Below, in pieces: positions 22,674 through 31,175 of a DNA stretch of 64,000 bases. Source of the DNA: Eikenella glucosivorans (GTDB taxonomy: Bacteria; Pseudomonadota; Gammaproteobacteria; Burkholderiales; Neisseriaceae). The DNA lies in the NCBI RefSeq assembly GCF_016025525.2, contig NZ_JACSGR010000008.1:62001-126000 (forward strand), given 5' to 3'. The notes beneath the pieces are model-generated. The model was not told where the DNA came from, made no database searches, and worked only from the letters and a program-made list of their open reading frames with translations. The stretch's first letter is position 1; every line of letters begins with the position of its first letter. The position numbers were made by a program, and so were the translations under genes.

Positions 22674-23936
22674 ATGCCGATCGGATTAAACCGCCTATTG
22701 CCTAAATGGGGCTTGGCTTCGCAGATTACTTTTGCCTTTGTCGGTGCGATTGTGCTGGGTTTATTGGTGCGCTTTACCGGCGGCGGCAGCCTGGTGGCGG
22801 CGGCAGGCAATTTTTTGGGTTCGCTGTTTGTGGGTGCGCTTAAGGCGATTGCGCCTTTGCTGGTGTTTACATTGGTGGTGTCGGCAATTGCTCAGCACCG
22901 CAAGGGCATGAATTCCAATATCCGGCCGGTGATTGTGCTGTATGTGGTGGGGATGGCCGCGGCGGCGCTGCTGGCGGTGGCGGTGAGCTTTATGTTTCCG
23001 TCTTATGTGCCGCTGAGCGGGGTGGATGCGGCGGATAAGCCGATTCCCAACGGCTTCGGTGAGGTGCTGCAAAACCTGTTGCTCAAGGTGGTAACCAATC
23101 CGGCGCAGGCGCTGGCAGAAGCGAACTACATCGGTATCCTGGCTTGGGCGGTAGTGTTGGGTTTGGCATTACGTGCATCCGATGAGCCGACACGCAATTT
23201 CCTGAAAAATATTTCGGATGCAGTAAACAAGGTGATGTATTGGATTATCCGATTGGCACCCATCGGTATTTTTGGCTTAACGCTGCACACTTTTATCAGC
23301 ACAGGGCTGGATAATCTGTCGGCTTATCTGCATGTGTTGCTGGCGATTGTGGGCGCAATGGCGTTTATGGCGCTGGTGCTGAACCCGCTGATTGTGTTTG
23401 CCGCCACCCGCAAGAATCCTTATCCGCTGATATGGATTTGCCTGAAAGAGAGCGGGCTGGTTGCATTTGTCATTCGCAGCTCGGTAGCCAATATTCCGGT
23501 AAACCTGAATTTGTGCAAAAAATTGGGTTTGAACGAGGAAACCTATGCCATAACCATTCCTTTAGGCGCAACCATGAATATGGAGGGAGCGTCGATCACC
23601 ATCACCATCCTTACACTGGCAGCGGTACATACGCTGGGTATCCATGTTGATTTCATTACGGCTTTTCTGCTGGTGATTATTGCTGTAATCGGCGCATGCG
23701 GGGCCTCCGGTATTCCGGGCGGGGCGCTGCCGCTGGTGCCGATGGCCTGCAGCCTGTTCAATATTGACAACGATGTGGCGATGCAGATGGTTACCATCGG
23801 GCTGATTATCAGCGTGGTGCAAGACCCGTGCGGGACGCTGCTCAATTCTTCCACCGATGTGGTGTTCACTGCTGCGGCCGATCCGGCGTATAAAAATCGA
23901 GATGAGCTTGTACCAATGGAAACGTTACCTTCCTAA
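22674..23936 (+). CDS. sstT: Sodium:serine/threonine symporter
   Basis: 420 residues of the dicarboxylate/amino-acid:cation symporter family, SstT branch. The N-terminus (LASQITFAFVGAIVLGLLVRF), APLLVFTLVVSAIAQHRKG, the substrate/sodium segment IPLGATMNMEGASITITILTLAAVHTLGI, and the serine-rich region FVIRSSVANIPVN support it. It imports serine and threonine with Na+. A good SD (AAAGGAGAG) precedes the ATG. It is separated from sbmA by 94 bases with an AT-rich stretch and is probably independently transcribed. Confidence 0.92.
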   Translation: MPIGLNRLLPKWGLASQITFAFVGAIVLGLLVRFTGGGSLVAAAGNFLGSLFVGALKAIAPLLVFTLVVSAIAQHRKGMNSNIRPVIVLYVVGMAAAALLAVAVSFMFPSYVPLSGVDAADKPIPNGFGEVLQNLLLKVVTNPAQALAEANYIGILAWAVVLGLALRASDEPTRNFLKNISDAVNKVMYWIIRLAPIGIFGLTLHTFISTGLDNLSAYLHVLLAIVGAMAFMALVLNPLIVFAATRKNPYPLIWICLKESGLVAFVIRSSVANIPVNLNLCKKLGLNEETYAITIPLGATMNMEGASITITILTLAAVHTLGIHVDFITAFLLVIIAVIGACGASGIPGGALPLVPMACSLFNIDNDVAMQMVTIGLIISVVQDPCGTLLNSSTDVVFTAAADPAYKNRDELVPMETLPS

Positions 23937-24083
23937 CGTTTACGGCTCAATTAGAGGCTACCTGAAAATCTCGGCTTTGCAGAAAGGTGCATTGCTGAAA
24001 TTTTCAGGTAGCCTTTTCGGTTTGGCAAAGAAGGATTGCTTGATGAAGCCGGCTACATTTTTCAGGTAGCCTCCGCCGCCTGC
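23937..24083. repeat. DUS cluster between convergent sstT and the AGCS gene
   Basis: Three uptake sequences (forward near 23955, reverse near 24000 and 24059) occupy this short convergent intergenic space. The first two flank a short CTTTGCAGAAA module of the composite repeat. Likely a bidirectional termination region. Confidence 0.7.
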
Positions 24084-25508
24084 TTATTTATCGTGAAACT
24101 CGTGGAATTCATAGCGGTACGACAATTCACCGCCGGCCTTCTTCTGCGCCAGATAGTCGCTGTACACCGCGCGGATTTCCTTACGCAAGAGGAAGAGGGC
24201 GATCAAGTTTGGAATCACCATGAAGCCGTTGAACATGTCCGACAGGCTCCATACCAAGTCCACCTTGCCCAGCGTGCCCAACACGATCGCCAGCAGCACC
24301 AGTGCGCGGTAGATGCCCAGATGGCGGCCGCGGAACAGGAAGCGGATATTCGATTCGCCGAAGTAATACCAGCCGATGATGGTGGTGAAGGCGAAGAAAG
24401 TGAGGCACACCGCCAACAGCTGCGCGCCGAAGCCGCCGAAGGCAATCACGAAGGCCTGCTGCGTTACCGCCGCGCCCTGCAAGCCGAGCTTGTCGGCATC
24501 GGTGAGCAGGATGATCAGCGCGGTGGCGGTGCACACCAGGATGGTATCGATAAACACGCCCACGAATGCCGCCATGCCTTGTTGCACGGGGTGCCGCACA
24601 TCCGCCGTGGCGTGTGCGTGCGGGGTGGAGCCCATGCCCGCCTCGTTGGAAAACAGGCCGCGCGCCACGCCGAAGCGCACCGCCTCGCGCATGCCGATGC
24701 CGGCCGCGCCGCCCAACACCGCTTCCGGATTGAAGGCCGCCACAAAAATATGGTTGAACATCGGCACGATGTGGCTGGAGAACTGAAACAGGATCACAAT
24801 CGCGCAAATAATGTAAATCACCGCCATAAACGGCACCACAAACTGTGCCACATTGGCGATGCGGTTCACCCCGCCCACGATGATCAGCCCGGCCAGCACC
24901 GCCAAACCGATGCCCACCGCCAGCGAGGGCACGTTGAAGGCCACGGTTACCGCCGAAGCGATGGAGTTGGATTGGGTGGCGTTGCCGATGAAGCCCAGCG
25001 CGATGATCAGCGCGATGGAGAAACCGCCGGAGAGGAAGCGTGCCGCGCTGCGGCCGATTTTCGGCGTGAGGCCGTGCGTGATGTAGAACGCCGGGCCGCC
25101 GATGTATTTGCCGTGGCTGACCACGCGGTATTTCTGCGCCAACACCGCTTCGGCAAAGATGGTGGACATGCCCAAAATGGCGGAAAGCCACATCCAAAAC
25201 ACCGCACCCGGCCCGCCGGAGGCAATCGCCGTGGCCACGCCGGCCACGTTGCCTGTGCCGATTTGGGCGGACACGGCCACCGCCAGCGCCTGAAACTGCG
25301 ATAGGGATTTGTGGTCTTTGTCGGCCGGGTCTTTTTTGGCAAACAGCCCGCCGAACACCGATTTGAATGCGACGCCGAGCTTGGTGAGCTGCGGCGCACC
25401 CAAGTAAACGGTGAAGAATAGGCCGATGCCGATCAAGGCGTAGATCAGCAGGTAGTCCCATAAAACGAAATTGACCTTATCCACCAGATTAGAGAGTATT
25501 TTTTCCAT
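24084..25508 (-). CDS. Sodium:alanine/glycine symporter (AGCS family)
   Basis: 474 residues with about 11 helices. The AGCS signatures are VSAQIGTGNVAGVATAIASGGPGAVFWMW, GGPAFYITHGL and FSNEAGMGSTPHAHA. It couples Na+ to uptake of alanine and/or glycine. I chose ATG at 25508 because GAGGTG sits 8 bases upstream; a GTG at 25517 lies inside that SD. A long structured leader precedes it (25518-25912). The ORF on the opposite strand (24036-25304) is a shadow. Confidence 0.92.
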   Translation of the reverse strand: MEKILSNLVDKVNFVLWDYLLIYALIGIGLFFTVYLGAPQLTKLGVAFKSVFGGLFAKKDPADKDHKSLSQFQALAVAVSAQIGTGNVAGVATAIASGGPGAVFWMWLSAILGMSTIFAEAVLAQKYRVVSHGKYIGGPAFYITHGLTPKIGRSAARFLSGGFSIALIIALGFIGNATQSNSIASAVTVAFNVPSLAVGIGLAVLAGLIIVGGVNRIANVAQFVVPFMAVIYIICAIVILFQFSSHIVPMFNHIFVAAFNPEAVLGGAAGIGMREAVRFGVARGLFSNEAGMGSTPHAHATADVRHPVQQGMAAFVGVFIDTILVCTATALIILLTDADKLGLQGAAVTQQAFVIAFGGFGAQLLAVCLTFFAFTTIIGWYYFGESNIRFLFRGRHLGIYRALVLLAIVLGTLGKVDLVWSLSDMFNGFMVIPNLIALFLLRKEIRAVYSDYLAQKKAGGELSYRYEFHEFHDK

Positions 25509-25517
25509 AGTTAGCAC

Positions 25518-25912
25518 CTCGCAAAACAGGGGGTTGGAAACTAACGGCCGAAGCGTTTTTCTCGATGTGTGCCGCTTGGCCGTGGGTGAAAAGAAGGGGG
25601 GTTGGGAGGGAAACAGCCGGAGAAAGAGGTGTTCCGGCTGCGGCGGAAAGGGAGCGGGCTACCTGAAAGCGTAAGTTTTGCGTAGCTAAAAAATCCTGCC
25701 CCCGATAGCGAAAGCAGTTACCCGTGCTGCTTAAAGTAACTGCTTTGCCGAAAATGAAGGCGGGGCAAGATAAATATGCGCGGCTTTCGGCCGTGGGTAT
25801 GTTTATATTGCCCCGCTGTGTTTTTCAGGTAGCCTGTATTGCGTTGGGGCTACCTGAAAAAGTTTGCTGTAAGTTTGGGTTAATTTAACACAAAAAATGC
25901 GAAGGTGGGATT
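25518..25912 (-). other. Structured leader / intergenic region between ilvE and the AGCS gene
   Basis: 395 bases without a gene. It holds a long imperfect inverted repeat (25760-25777 with 25799-25816, 16 of 18 paired, arms GCGGGGCAA/TTGCCCCGC) and a perfect 11-bp hairpin (25711-25721 AAAGCAGTTAC with 25736-25746). An extra TGCCCC near 25697 could compete for the GGGGCA arm. DUS near 25825 and 25850 form the probable ilvE terminator. I find no match to the glycine riboswitch core. Confidence 0.55.
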
Positions 25913-26929
25913 TTATTTTGCCTCCCCGGCGGCAGGCACTGGAATCAGCCAGCCGTGGCGGTCTTCGGCCAGGCCATATTGGATGTCGGTGATGGCTTTG
26001 CGGATGGCCATGCCACGTTCTTGGTTCCGCACGGCGATTTCCTTGCCGCCAATAACCAATGAGGTAACGGGCGACACCACAGCGGCGGTGCCGGTGAGGA
26101 TGGCTTCGGCGCCGTTTTCCACCGCTTCCTGCAGCTCGGCCACAGTGAAGTTGCGCTCGCTTACTTGGTAGCCCAAATCTTTGGCCACGTGCAGCACGGA
26201 ATCACGGGTTACGCCGTGCAGGAACTCTTCGGTGAGCGGCTTGGTGATGACTTCGTTGCCCTTAATCAGCGCGAAGTTGGAAGCACCGGTTTCCTGCACG
26301 TCGCCGCCGGGGCAAAACAGCACTTGGTTGGCGCCGTACTGCTCTTTGGCGCGTACCACGGTTTGCAGGGCAGAGGCGTAATTGCCGCCGCATTTCACGC
26401 GGCCCATGTGCGGTGCGCAGCGGATACGCTCGGTTTCCACCAAAAGCTTCATTGGAGAGCCCACTTTGAAATAGTCGCCCACCGGCGAGGCCAAAATATA
26501 CAGCATGGCCGAAGATGAGCCCGATCCAGCCTTGCCGATTACCGGGTCGGTGCCGATCAGAGTGGGGCGCAGATAGAGCGCGGCGGGGGCGTCGGGCACT
26601 TCGTCGGCGGCACGTGCCACCAGCTCGAGCATGGCAGACAAAAACGCCTGCGCGTCGGGCACGGGCAGCCCCAGCAGCTTGGCGCTTTGCTGCATCCGGG
26701 CAATGTTGGCTTCCGGGCGGAAGAGCACGATGCGGCCGTTTTGTTGGCGGAAGGCTTTGAGGCCTTCGAAACATTCGCTGCCGTAGTGCAGGCTGTGCGC
26801 ACCCGGCGGCAGCACCAATTGGTTGGCAGGCTGCCAGCGCACCGGCTGCCATGCGCCGTCTGTGTAAACCATCACCGGCATCTCGCGGTGGAAAACGCTG
26901 CCGAAAACGGCAGGAACTGCTTTTGCCAT
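25913..26929 (-). CDS. ilvE: Branched-chain amino-acid aminotransferase
   Basis: PLP-dependent fold-IV aminotransferase making valine, leucine and isoleucine from their keto acids. 338 residues, of the longer eukaryote-like class rather than the roughly 308-residue enterobacterial type. Key segments are LHYGSECFEGLKAFR, YLRPTLIGTDPVIG, the PLP-lysine region MGRVKCGGNYASALQ, and PGGDVQETGASNFAL. AAGGA lies 6 bases before the ATG. Monocistronic on the minus strand. Confidence 0.95.
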   Translation of the reverse strand: MAKAVPAVFGSVFHREMPVMVYTDGAWQPVRWQPANQLVLPPGAHSLHYGSECFEGLKAFRQQNGRIVLFRPEANIARMQQSAKLLGLPVPDAQAFLSAMLELVARAADEVPDAPAALYLRPTLIGTDPVIGKAGSGSSSAMLYILASPVGDYFKVGSPMKLLVETERIRCAPHMGRVKCGGNYASALQTVVRAKEQYGANQVLFCPGGDVQETGASNFALIKGNEVITKPLTEEFLHGVTRDSVLHVAKDLGYQVSERNFTVAELQEAVENGAEAILTGTAAVVSPVTSLVIGGKEIAVRNQERGMAIRKAITDIQYGLAEDRHGWLIPVPAAGEAK

Positions 26930-27016
26930 GATATTTCCTTAGGATTTGTGCTAAAGCTCGAAAGATACTCTTGTAGTAAAGCATTTGACAAGCCCTCTGC
27001 CCAAGAAAACAAAAAA

Positions 27017-27078
27017 AGGCTACCTGAAAACGGCCCGGCAGGGTGCTTGTGCTTTGCCGGAAGGTTTTCAGGTAGCCT
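27017..27078 (-). terminator. Strong intrinsic terminator of the metallopeptidase gene
   Basis: 15-bp DUS-based stem (27017-27031 with 27064-27078), with an inner GC pairing (CCGGCA/TGCCGG). On the minus strand it is followed by a run of seven T, then GTTTTC. It lies about 57 bases beyond the stop of the metallopeptidase gene. Confidence 0.8.
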
Positions 27079-27134
27079 GTTTGCTGGAATACGGCTTGCG
27101 TTTGGAATTAAATGTTGCCGGGTGCCGGGATACG

Positions 27135-27995
27135 CTAGGAATTGGCGGCGAAGGTGTCGCACTGTTCGGGGTCGCCGCTATTGAGGCCGCGGCGGAACCA
27201 TTGCAGGCGCTGGGCGGAGGTGCCGTGGGTGAAGCTGTCGGGTACGGCGTAGCCGCGGCTGCGCTGCTGCAGGCGGTCATCGCCCACGGCTTCGGCGGCG
27301 TTGAAGGCTTCTTCCAGATCGCCTGATTCAAATAATTGCCGCTCCTGCGCACGGTTGGCCCACACGCCGGCCAGGCAGTCGGCCTGCAGTTCGAGCTTTA
27401 CGGAGAGGCGGTTGGCTTCGCGCTCGCCCACGCGGGATCTGGCGCGGTTTACCTGCGTCATGGTGCCGTTGAGGTTTTGCACATGGTGGCCGACTTCGTG
27501 GGCAATCACGTAGGCGAAGGCGGCGTCGCCCGCTGCGCCAAGCTGGTTTTTCATGTCGTCATAGAAGGAAAGGTCGAGATAGACTTTTTGGTCGGCGGGG
27601 CAGTAGAAGGGGCCCATGGCGGCCTGGCCGGTGCCGCAGGCGGTGGGAGTGCTGCCGCGGTAGAGCACCATTTTGGGCTGCACGTATTCGCGGCCGCGGC
27701 TGCGGAAGTAGCTGCCCCAGGCGTCTTCGGTGGTGGCGAGGATTTGGGCGGAGAAGCGGGCGAGCGCTTCTTCTTCGGCGCTGGCGGCGGGCTGGCTTTG
27801 CTGCTGTTGCACTTGCGGCATCTGCACACCGCCGCCCACGAGGCCGCTCAAATCGACGCCGTAATAGGCGCCGATGAGCACGACAATCAGGCCGGCGATG
27901 CCCATTTTGCCGCCGCCTCCGCCGTAGCCGCCTCCGCCGCTTGAACCGCGGCGGTCTTCGATGTTGCTGCTGCTGCGCTGGTTGCCGAGTTTCAT
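27135..27995 (-). CDS. ypfJ: YpfJ-type neutral zinc metallopeptidase (membrane anchored)
   Basis: 286 residues with a Gly/Ser-rich start (RRGSSGGGGYGGGGG), one transmembrane helix around 30-50, then the putative peptidase domain. It contains YVIAHEVGHHVQNLNG (HExxH zinc motif) and LELQADCLAGVWANRA with a likely third ligand. FYCPADQKVYLDLSFYDD and YAVPDSFTHGTSAQRLQWFRRG are also typical of this family. The substrate is unknown. It probably acts on the periplasmic side of the inner membrane. SD AAGGAA precedes the ATG. Confidence 0.9.
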   Translation of the reverse strand: MKLGNQRSSSNIEDRRGSSGGGGYGGGGGKMGIAGLIVVLIGAYYGVDLSGLVGGGVQMPQVQQQQSQPAASAEEEALARFSAQILATTEDAWGSYFRSRGREYVQPKMVLYRGSTPTACGTGQAAMGPFYCPADQKVYLDLSFYDDMKNQLGAAGDAAFAYVIAHEVGHHVQNLNGTMTQVNRARSRVGEREANRLSVKLELQADCLAGVWANRAQERQLFESGDLEEAFNAAEAVGDDRLQQRSRGYAVPDSFTHGTSAQRLQWFRRGLNSGDPEQCDTFAANS

Positions 27996-28039
27996 GTGTG
28001 ATTTCCTTGGATTGGTGTGGTGAGGGCGGATTATATAAC

Positions 28040-28067
28040 AGGCTACCTGAAATTTTTCAGGTAGCCT
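28040..28067. terminator. Compact DUS hairpin
   Basis: AGGCTACCTGAAA (28040-28052) and TTTCAGGTAGCCT (28055-28067) are separated by only two bases, followed by TTT on the plus strand. It lies between ypfJ and the SIMPL gene and probably terminates the SIMPL transcript, which runs leftward. Confidence 0.65.
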
Positions 28068-28082
28068 TTTGCGCGGCGGTGC

Positions 28083-28835
28083 TTATTCGATGGCGTATTC
28101 GATGGTCACGACCAGGCGCACTTGTTTGCCGACGGTGGTTTTGTCGTAGCTGCCGCCGTATTCGTCGTCGCCGCTGCTGCCGCTGTCGGCGTAGATGTTG
28201 AACGAGCCTTGCGAGGCGGAACGCATGGCGCCGACTTTGCCGCCGCCGGTGGAGGCGAATTCGTCGGCGCGGCGGCGGGCGTCTTCGGTGGCTTGTTTGA
28301 TGAGGCTGTGTTTGATGGTTTCGAGGTCGCCGAGCAGGTATTGCGGGGCTTCGAAGTCGATGGCGTCGTTGCCGGCGCGCAGGGCGAGGATATTTTGGTG
28401 GGCGCTTTGGATGCGGTCGAGCTTGCCGCTGGCCACGGTGAGCTGCTGTTTGCCGTCGTAGCCGTTGGGGGTGCGGATTTCGTTGCCGTGGGCGTCGTGC
28501 TCTACCAGGAAGGCGGGGTTGATTTCGGGCGCGGCGGTTTGGATTTCTGTGGGGTCGAAGCCTTGGCTGCGCAGGAATTGTTCGAGTTTGGGGCGCTGCT
28601 GTTTCAGGCGGTCGAGCACTTCCTGGTAGCTGCTGCCGTGCACGCTCACGGCGGTGTTCCAGCGGGCGCGGTCGGATTGGAAGTTTTGTTCGGCCAGTCC
28701 TTTTACGGTAATGGTGCCGGGCTGGCGGAAGTTTTTAAACTGGGTGCCGAGCACGAAGGCGGCGGCCACGAGGCCGACGGCGAGCAGGGCACCAAGGGCT
28801 TTCACGCTGCCGGAGAGGCTTTTTTCTTGGGGCAT
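28083..28835 (-). CDS. SIMPL (DUF541) domain protein, membrane anchored
   Basis: 250 residues with one N-terminal helix (ALGALLAVGLVAAAFVLGTQF) and then a SIMPL domain: GTITVKGLAEQNFQSDRARW at its start and repeated segments such as ATEDARRRADEFA towards the end. This family is periplasmic, forms ring-like oligomers in some members and has been linked to stress or outer-membrane functions; no enzymatic activity is established. The C-terminal end is VRLVVTIEYAIE. SD CAAGGAAA lies upstream of the ATG. Confidence 0.85.
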   Translation of the reverse strand: MPQEKSLSGSVKALGALLAVGLVAAAFVLGTQFKNFRQPGTITVKGLAEQNFQSDRARWNTAVSVHGSSYQEVLDRLKQQRPKLEQFLRSQGFDPTEIQTAAPEINPAFLVEHDAHGNEIRTPNGYDGKQQLTVASGKLDRIQSAHQNILALRAGNDAIDFEAPQYLLGDLETIKHSLIKQATEDARRRADEFASTGGGKVGAMRSASQGSFNIYADSGSSGDDEYGGSYDKTTVGKQVRLVVTIEYAIE

Positions 28836-28865
28836 GATGGTTTCCTTGTTGGGAGAGAAAGGGGG

Positions 28866-28979
28866 AGGCTACCTGAAAAATCGGCAGCACGGTTTTAGTT
28901 GGATTTTAGCTTAGCAGAAATTCGCTTCGCTCATTTTAGCTTCGCAGAAACTTCGCTGCGCTGCGTTTTCAGGTAGCCT
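28866..28979. repeat. Composite DUS / AGCTTCGCAGAAA repeat element
   Basis: A forward DUS (about 28867) and a terminal TTTTCAGGTAGCCT enclose two copies of TTTTAGCTT(A/C)GCAGAAA followed by TCGCTTCGCTC-like sequence. Same building blocks as the 30-bp array near 10.5 kb. Confidence 0.85.
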
Positions 28980-28985
28980 TTTGTG

Positions 28986-29396
28986 TTACTCCTGCCAGCC
29001 GCGTTTGATTTTGTCGAGCGCGCGGCGATCGCGTTTGGTGGGGCGGCCGTCGGGGTAGGCTGCGCTGATGCGGCTGGCTTGGTCAAGGGCTTTCTGCGCT
29101 TCGCGTTTGGCGGCGGTGGCACTGTCTTCGGCATAAAGGGCGCGGGCTTCGGGGGCGGGTCGGCGCTGGTGGTTGAGCGCGAGCACGGTGATTTTGTAGG
29201 GCAGGGAGTTGAGCGTGAGGTCGATGGTGTCGCCCGGCTCGATGTTTTTGCTGTTTTTCACTTTGGCGCCGTTCACCTGCACGCGCCCGAGCTCGATATG
29301 CTTCTGCGCCAGACCGCGCGTTTTGAAGAAACGGGCCGCCCACAGCCATTTGTCGAGCCGCATGTGGTTTTCTTCAAAGGTGTGTTTGCCTGCCAT
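28986..29396 (-). CDS. hslR: S4-domain RNA-binding heat-shock protein Hsp15
   Basis: 136 residues. The S4 domain at the N-terminus (MRLDKWLWAARFFKTRGLAQKHIELGRVQVNG) is typical of HslR, which binds free 50S subunits carrying nascent tRNA and helps rescue stalled ribosomes. The C-terminal part is basic (PTKRDRRALDKIKRGWQE). The annotated start at 29396 has GGAGGAAAA upstream; a methionine 11 codons downstream (MRLDK) matches the usual family start and is an alternative. Confidence 0.9.
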   Translation of the reverse strand: MAGKHTFEENHMRLDKWLWAARFFKTRGLAQKHIELGRVQVNGAKVKNSKNIEPGDTIDLTLNSLPYKITVLALNHQRRPAPEARALYAEDSATAAKREAQKALDQASRISAAYPDGRPTKRDRRALDKIKRGWQE

Positions 29397-29630
29397 CTTG
29401 TGTTTTCCTCCGTATTGGTGCAGCTATTTTATACCAAAGGCCGGGTTGGCGGCCAACGGCGGGCGGTGATGGTTGCGTGTGGTATGTATGCAAATATATT
29501 CAAATTATTTTTATGTTTTAAATCATTGAAATATGTTTATTTCATGTTGTGGGGTGGAATTGTATATTGCGTCATAAAACCATTTTAGCTATATTTGCAT
29601 TCAAATGAATACAAAGAGAGGTGTTTGTAT
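29397..29630 (+). promoter_or_regulatory. AT-rich divergent promoter region
   Basis: Bases 29475-29610 are markedly AT-rich (runs such as AATATATTCAAATTATTTTTATG and TTTAAATCATTGAAATATG), unlike the surrounding DNA. They contain partial inverted repeats around CAAATATATT and TTGCATTCAAATGAATAC. Divergent genes hslR and the 29631 gene start on either side. The region probably carries promoter and operator elements for the latter. Exact boxes cannot be fixed by eye. Confidence 0.5.
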
Positions 29631-30134
29631 ATGGCTACGGTAAACCGAATCCCCATCAGCGTGCGGATATCGCAGGAAGACGCTGATTTTATTGCTGAAC
29701 TTAAAATAGAAGGCGCGAATACGCCCTCCGAGAAAATCCGCGAGCTGCTCAAACAGGCGCGGCTGGCACACAGTCAAACCCACGATTACGGCGCCGCCCT
29801 GGCTGCGCAGGAGCAGTTTTTTCAGGTGGCCAAGCGCGACGTGCTGCACGCCGAGAAAGAATTCGGCATCCATTCGCACATTGTGGCGCGGCTGTTCGAG
29901 CAGTTGCCCGACCTCGGCGCCACCCTCGCCGCCGACCTGCCCGCCAATGCGCAGGAAGCTGATTTGAAGCAATACGAGCGCGAGCTGATGTGGCGCATCG
30001 TCCGCCTCAGCGACAGCATTTTGCAGCTCGCCGTGACCGGCAAAGGCGCGGCCTACGACGATACCGTGCTGCAACAGCTTGAAAATACGTTGAAGCTGGC
30101 AAAAATTGTGCAGCAGGCTGGCGGGGCGGAATGA
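29631..30134 (+). CDS. Small protein with ribbon-helix-helix-like N-terminus
   Basis: 167 residues from ATG 29631 (MATVNRIPISVRISQEDADF), with AGAGAGG upstream deciding this start over an in-frame GTG/ATG further up. Residues 5-45 resemble a ribbon-helix-helix DNA-binding fold: a short basic strand, then two helices (EDADFIAELKIEG and SEKIRELLKQARLA). Residues 50-167 form a helical domain rich in Gln, Glu and Leu, without recognised motifs. It heads a same-strand run with the small membrane gene and pspA, so it could regulate that run. Function inferred only. Confidence 0.65.
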   Translation: MATVNRIPISVRISQEDADFIAELKIEGANTPSEKIRELLKQARLAHSQTHDYGAALAAQEQFFQVAKRDVLHAEKEFGIHSHIVARLFEQLPDLGATLAADLPANAQEADLKQYERELMWRIVRLSDSILQLAVTGKGAAYDDTVLQQLENTLKLAKIVQQAGGAE

Positions 30135-30138
30135 TAAA

Positions 30139-30245
30139 AGGCTACCTGAAAGCGTGAGCTTCAACGTAGTTAAAACGATGTCTTGGCGCAGCCAAGGCTG
30201 AGTTTCTGCGAAGCTAAAGCGTGAGCTTCAACGTAGTTAAAAATA
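30139..30245. repeat. Composite repeat element with two GTGAGCTTCAACGTAGTTAAAA copies
   Basis: After a DUS (AGGCTACCTGAA near 30139), two copies of GCGTGAGCTTCAACGTAGTT flank GAGTTTCTGCGAAGCTAAA, the inverted form of the common module. It separates the ribbon-helix-helix-like gene from the small membrane gene. Confidence 0.85.
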
Positions 30246-30266
30246 ATGTGGTATGGGGGAAGACGA

Positions 30267-30461
30267 GTGCATCAACCCAGAATCAGCAAGCCCGATTTGG
30301 TTTTGGCGGTGGTGCCGCCTGAGCAGCTGGCCGTGGCGTTGAGATATTGGCGGCTGGAGCCGTGGCTGGAGCGCTTGTTTGGCTACGGTATGTATCTGGC
30401 CGCTTGCGGCAGTTTGTATGCGTTTTATTGGAAAGAAAAACAGAAAGGAAAATTAAAATGA
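30267..30461 (+). CDS. Small single-helix membrane protein, translationally coupled to pspA
   Basis: About 64 residues from GTG 30267, which has GGGGGA six bases upstream; an ATG at 30246 lacks an SD and would add seven residues. One hydrophobic helix (LFGYGMYLAACGSLYAFYW) is followed by a basic tail (KEKQKGKLK). The stop overlaps the pspA start (ATGA), so the two are coupled. I do not recognise the family. Its place suggests a PspA membrane partner, an inference from position only. Confidence 0.6.
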   Translation: MHQPRISKPDLVLAVVPPEQLAVALRYWRLEPWLERLFGYGMYLAACGSLYAFYWKEKQKGKLK

Positions 30462-31123
30462 GCGAAACCCTATCCCGCAGAGTGGGCCGTTTGGTGAGCG
30501 GCGGCTTCCACGCCCTGATTGACGCGGCCGAAAACCTCGCGCCCGAAGCTGTGATGAACGAAAGCATCCGCGAAATCGAGCGCGCTGTGGACGAAGTACG
30601 CGCCGAGCTGGGCAAAGTGCTGGCGCAGAAACACCTCGCTTCCAAGAAAATGGCCGACGAGAGCAACCGCCACGAAGCCATCGACGCTAATCTGCAAGCC
30701 GCCGTGGCCGCCGGGCGAGACGACCTGGCCGAGGCCGGCATTGCCGAGCAGATGGACATCGAAGCCCGCCTGCCCGTGTTGGAAAACACCATCGCCGACT
30801 GTGCCGCGCAGGAAACAGAGCTTGAAGGCTTCATTGCCGCCTTGCAGGCGAAAAAACGCGAAATGCAGCAGCAGCTCCAAGACTGGCGCGCTGCCCAGCA
30901 AAACGAGGGTGCAGGCAACACGGCCGGCAGCGACCTAAACCGCATCGCCCGCAGCGCCGAAAAAAGCGGTAATGCCTTCGACCGCATCATGGGCCGGCAA
31001 AACGCCATCCACAGCAGCACCGACGCCGCCCAGCTGGCCAAATTAAAAGAGCTGGAAGACCTCAGCCGTAGCAACCGCATCGCCGAACGCCTGGCCGCAC
31101 TGAAAGCCAACAGCAAAGAGTAA
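30458..31123 (+). CDS. pspA: PspA/IM30 family protein
   Basis: 221 residues, almost entirely coiled-coil helix, with an N-terminal amphipathic segment (LSRRVGRLVSGGFHALIDAAE) and the family pattern PEAVMNESIREIERAVDEVRAELGKVLA. PspA/IM30/Vipp1 proteins are ESCRT-III-like and stabilise the inner membrane under stress. The C-terminal 40 residues (ELEDLSRSNRIAERLAALKA) are another helix. No pspF, pspB or pspC is nearby. The short upstream membrane protein overlaps its start codon, and an acetyltransferase and yqiJ follow on the same strand. Confidence 0.85.
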   Translation: MSETLSRRVGRLVSGGFHALIDAAENLAPEAVMNESIREIERAVDEVRAELGKVLAQKHLASKKMADESNRHEAIDANLQAAVAAGRDDLAEAGIAEQMDIEARLPVLENTIADCAAQETELEGFIAALQAKKREMQQQLQDWRAAQQNEGAGNTAGSDLNRIARSAEKSGNAFDRIMGRQNAIHSSTDAAQLAKLKELEDLSRSNRIAERLAALKANSKE

Positions 31124-31175
31124 GCAGTAGTTTTAAGGTAGCCCGAGCCGGGGGAAAAGGCTACCTAAAAAGTTT

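Noticed and set aside
24036..25304. 422-residue open frame opposite the AGCS symporter gene
   Set aside because: It is the antisense shadow of a clear symporter gene. The translation is rich in His, Arg and Gln with no recognisable domain.
25518..25912. Glycine riboswitch before the AGCS gene
   Set aside because: The conserved tandem aptamer core was not found on the minus strand, although other inverted repeats are present.
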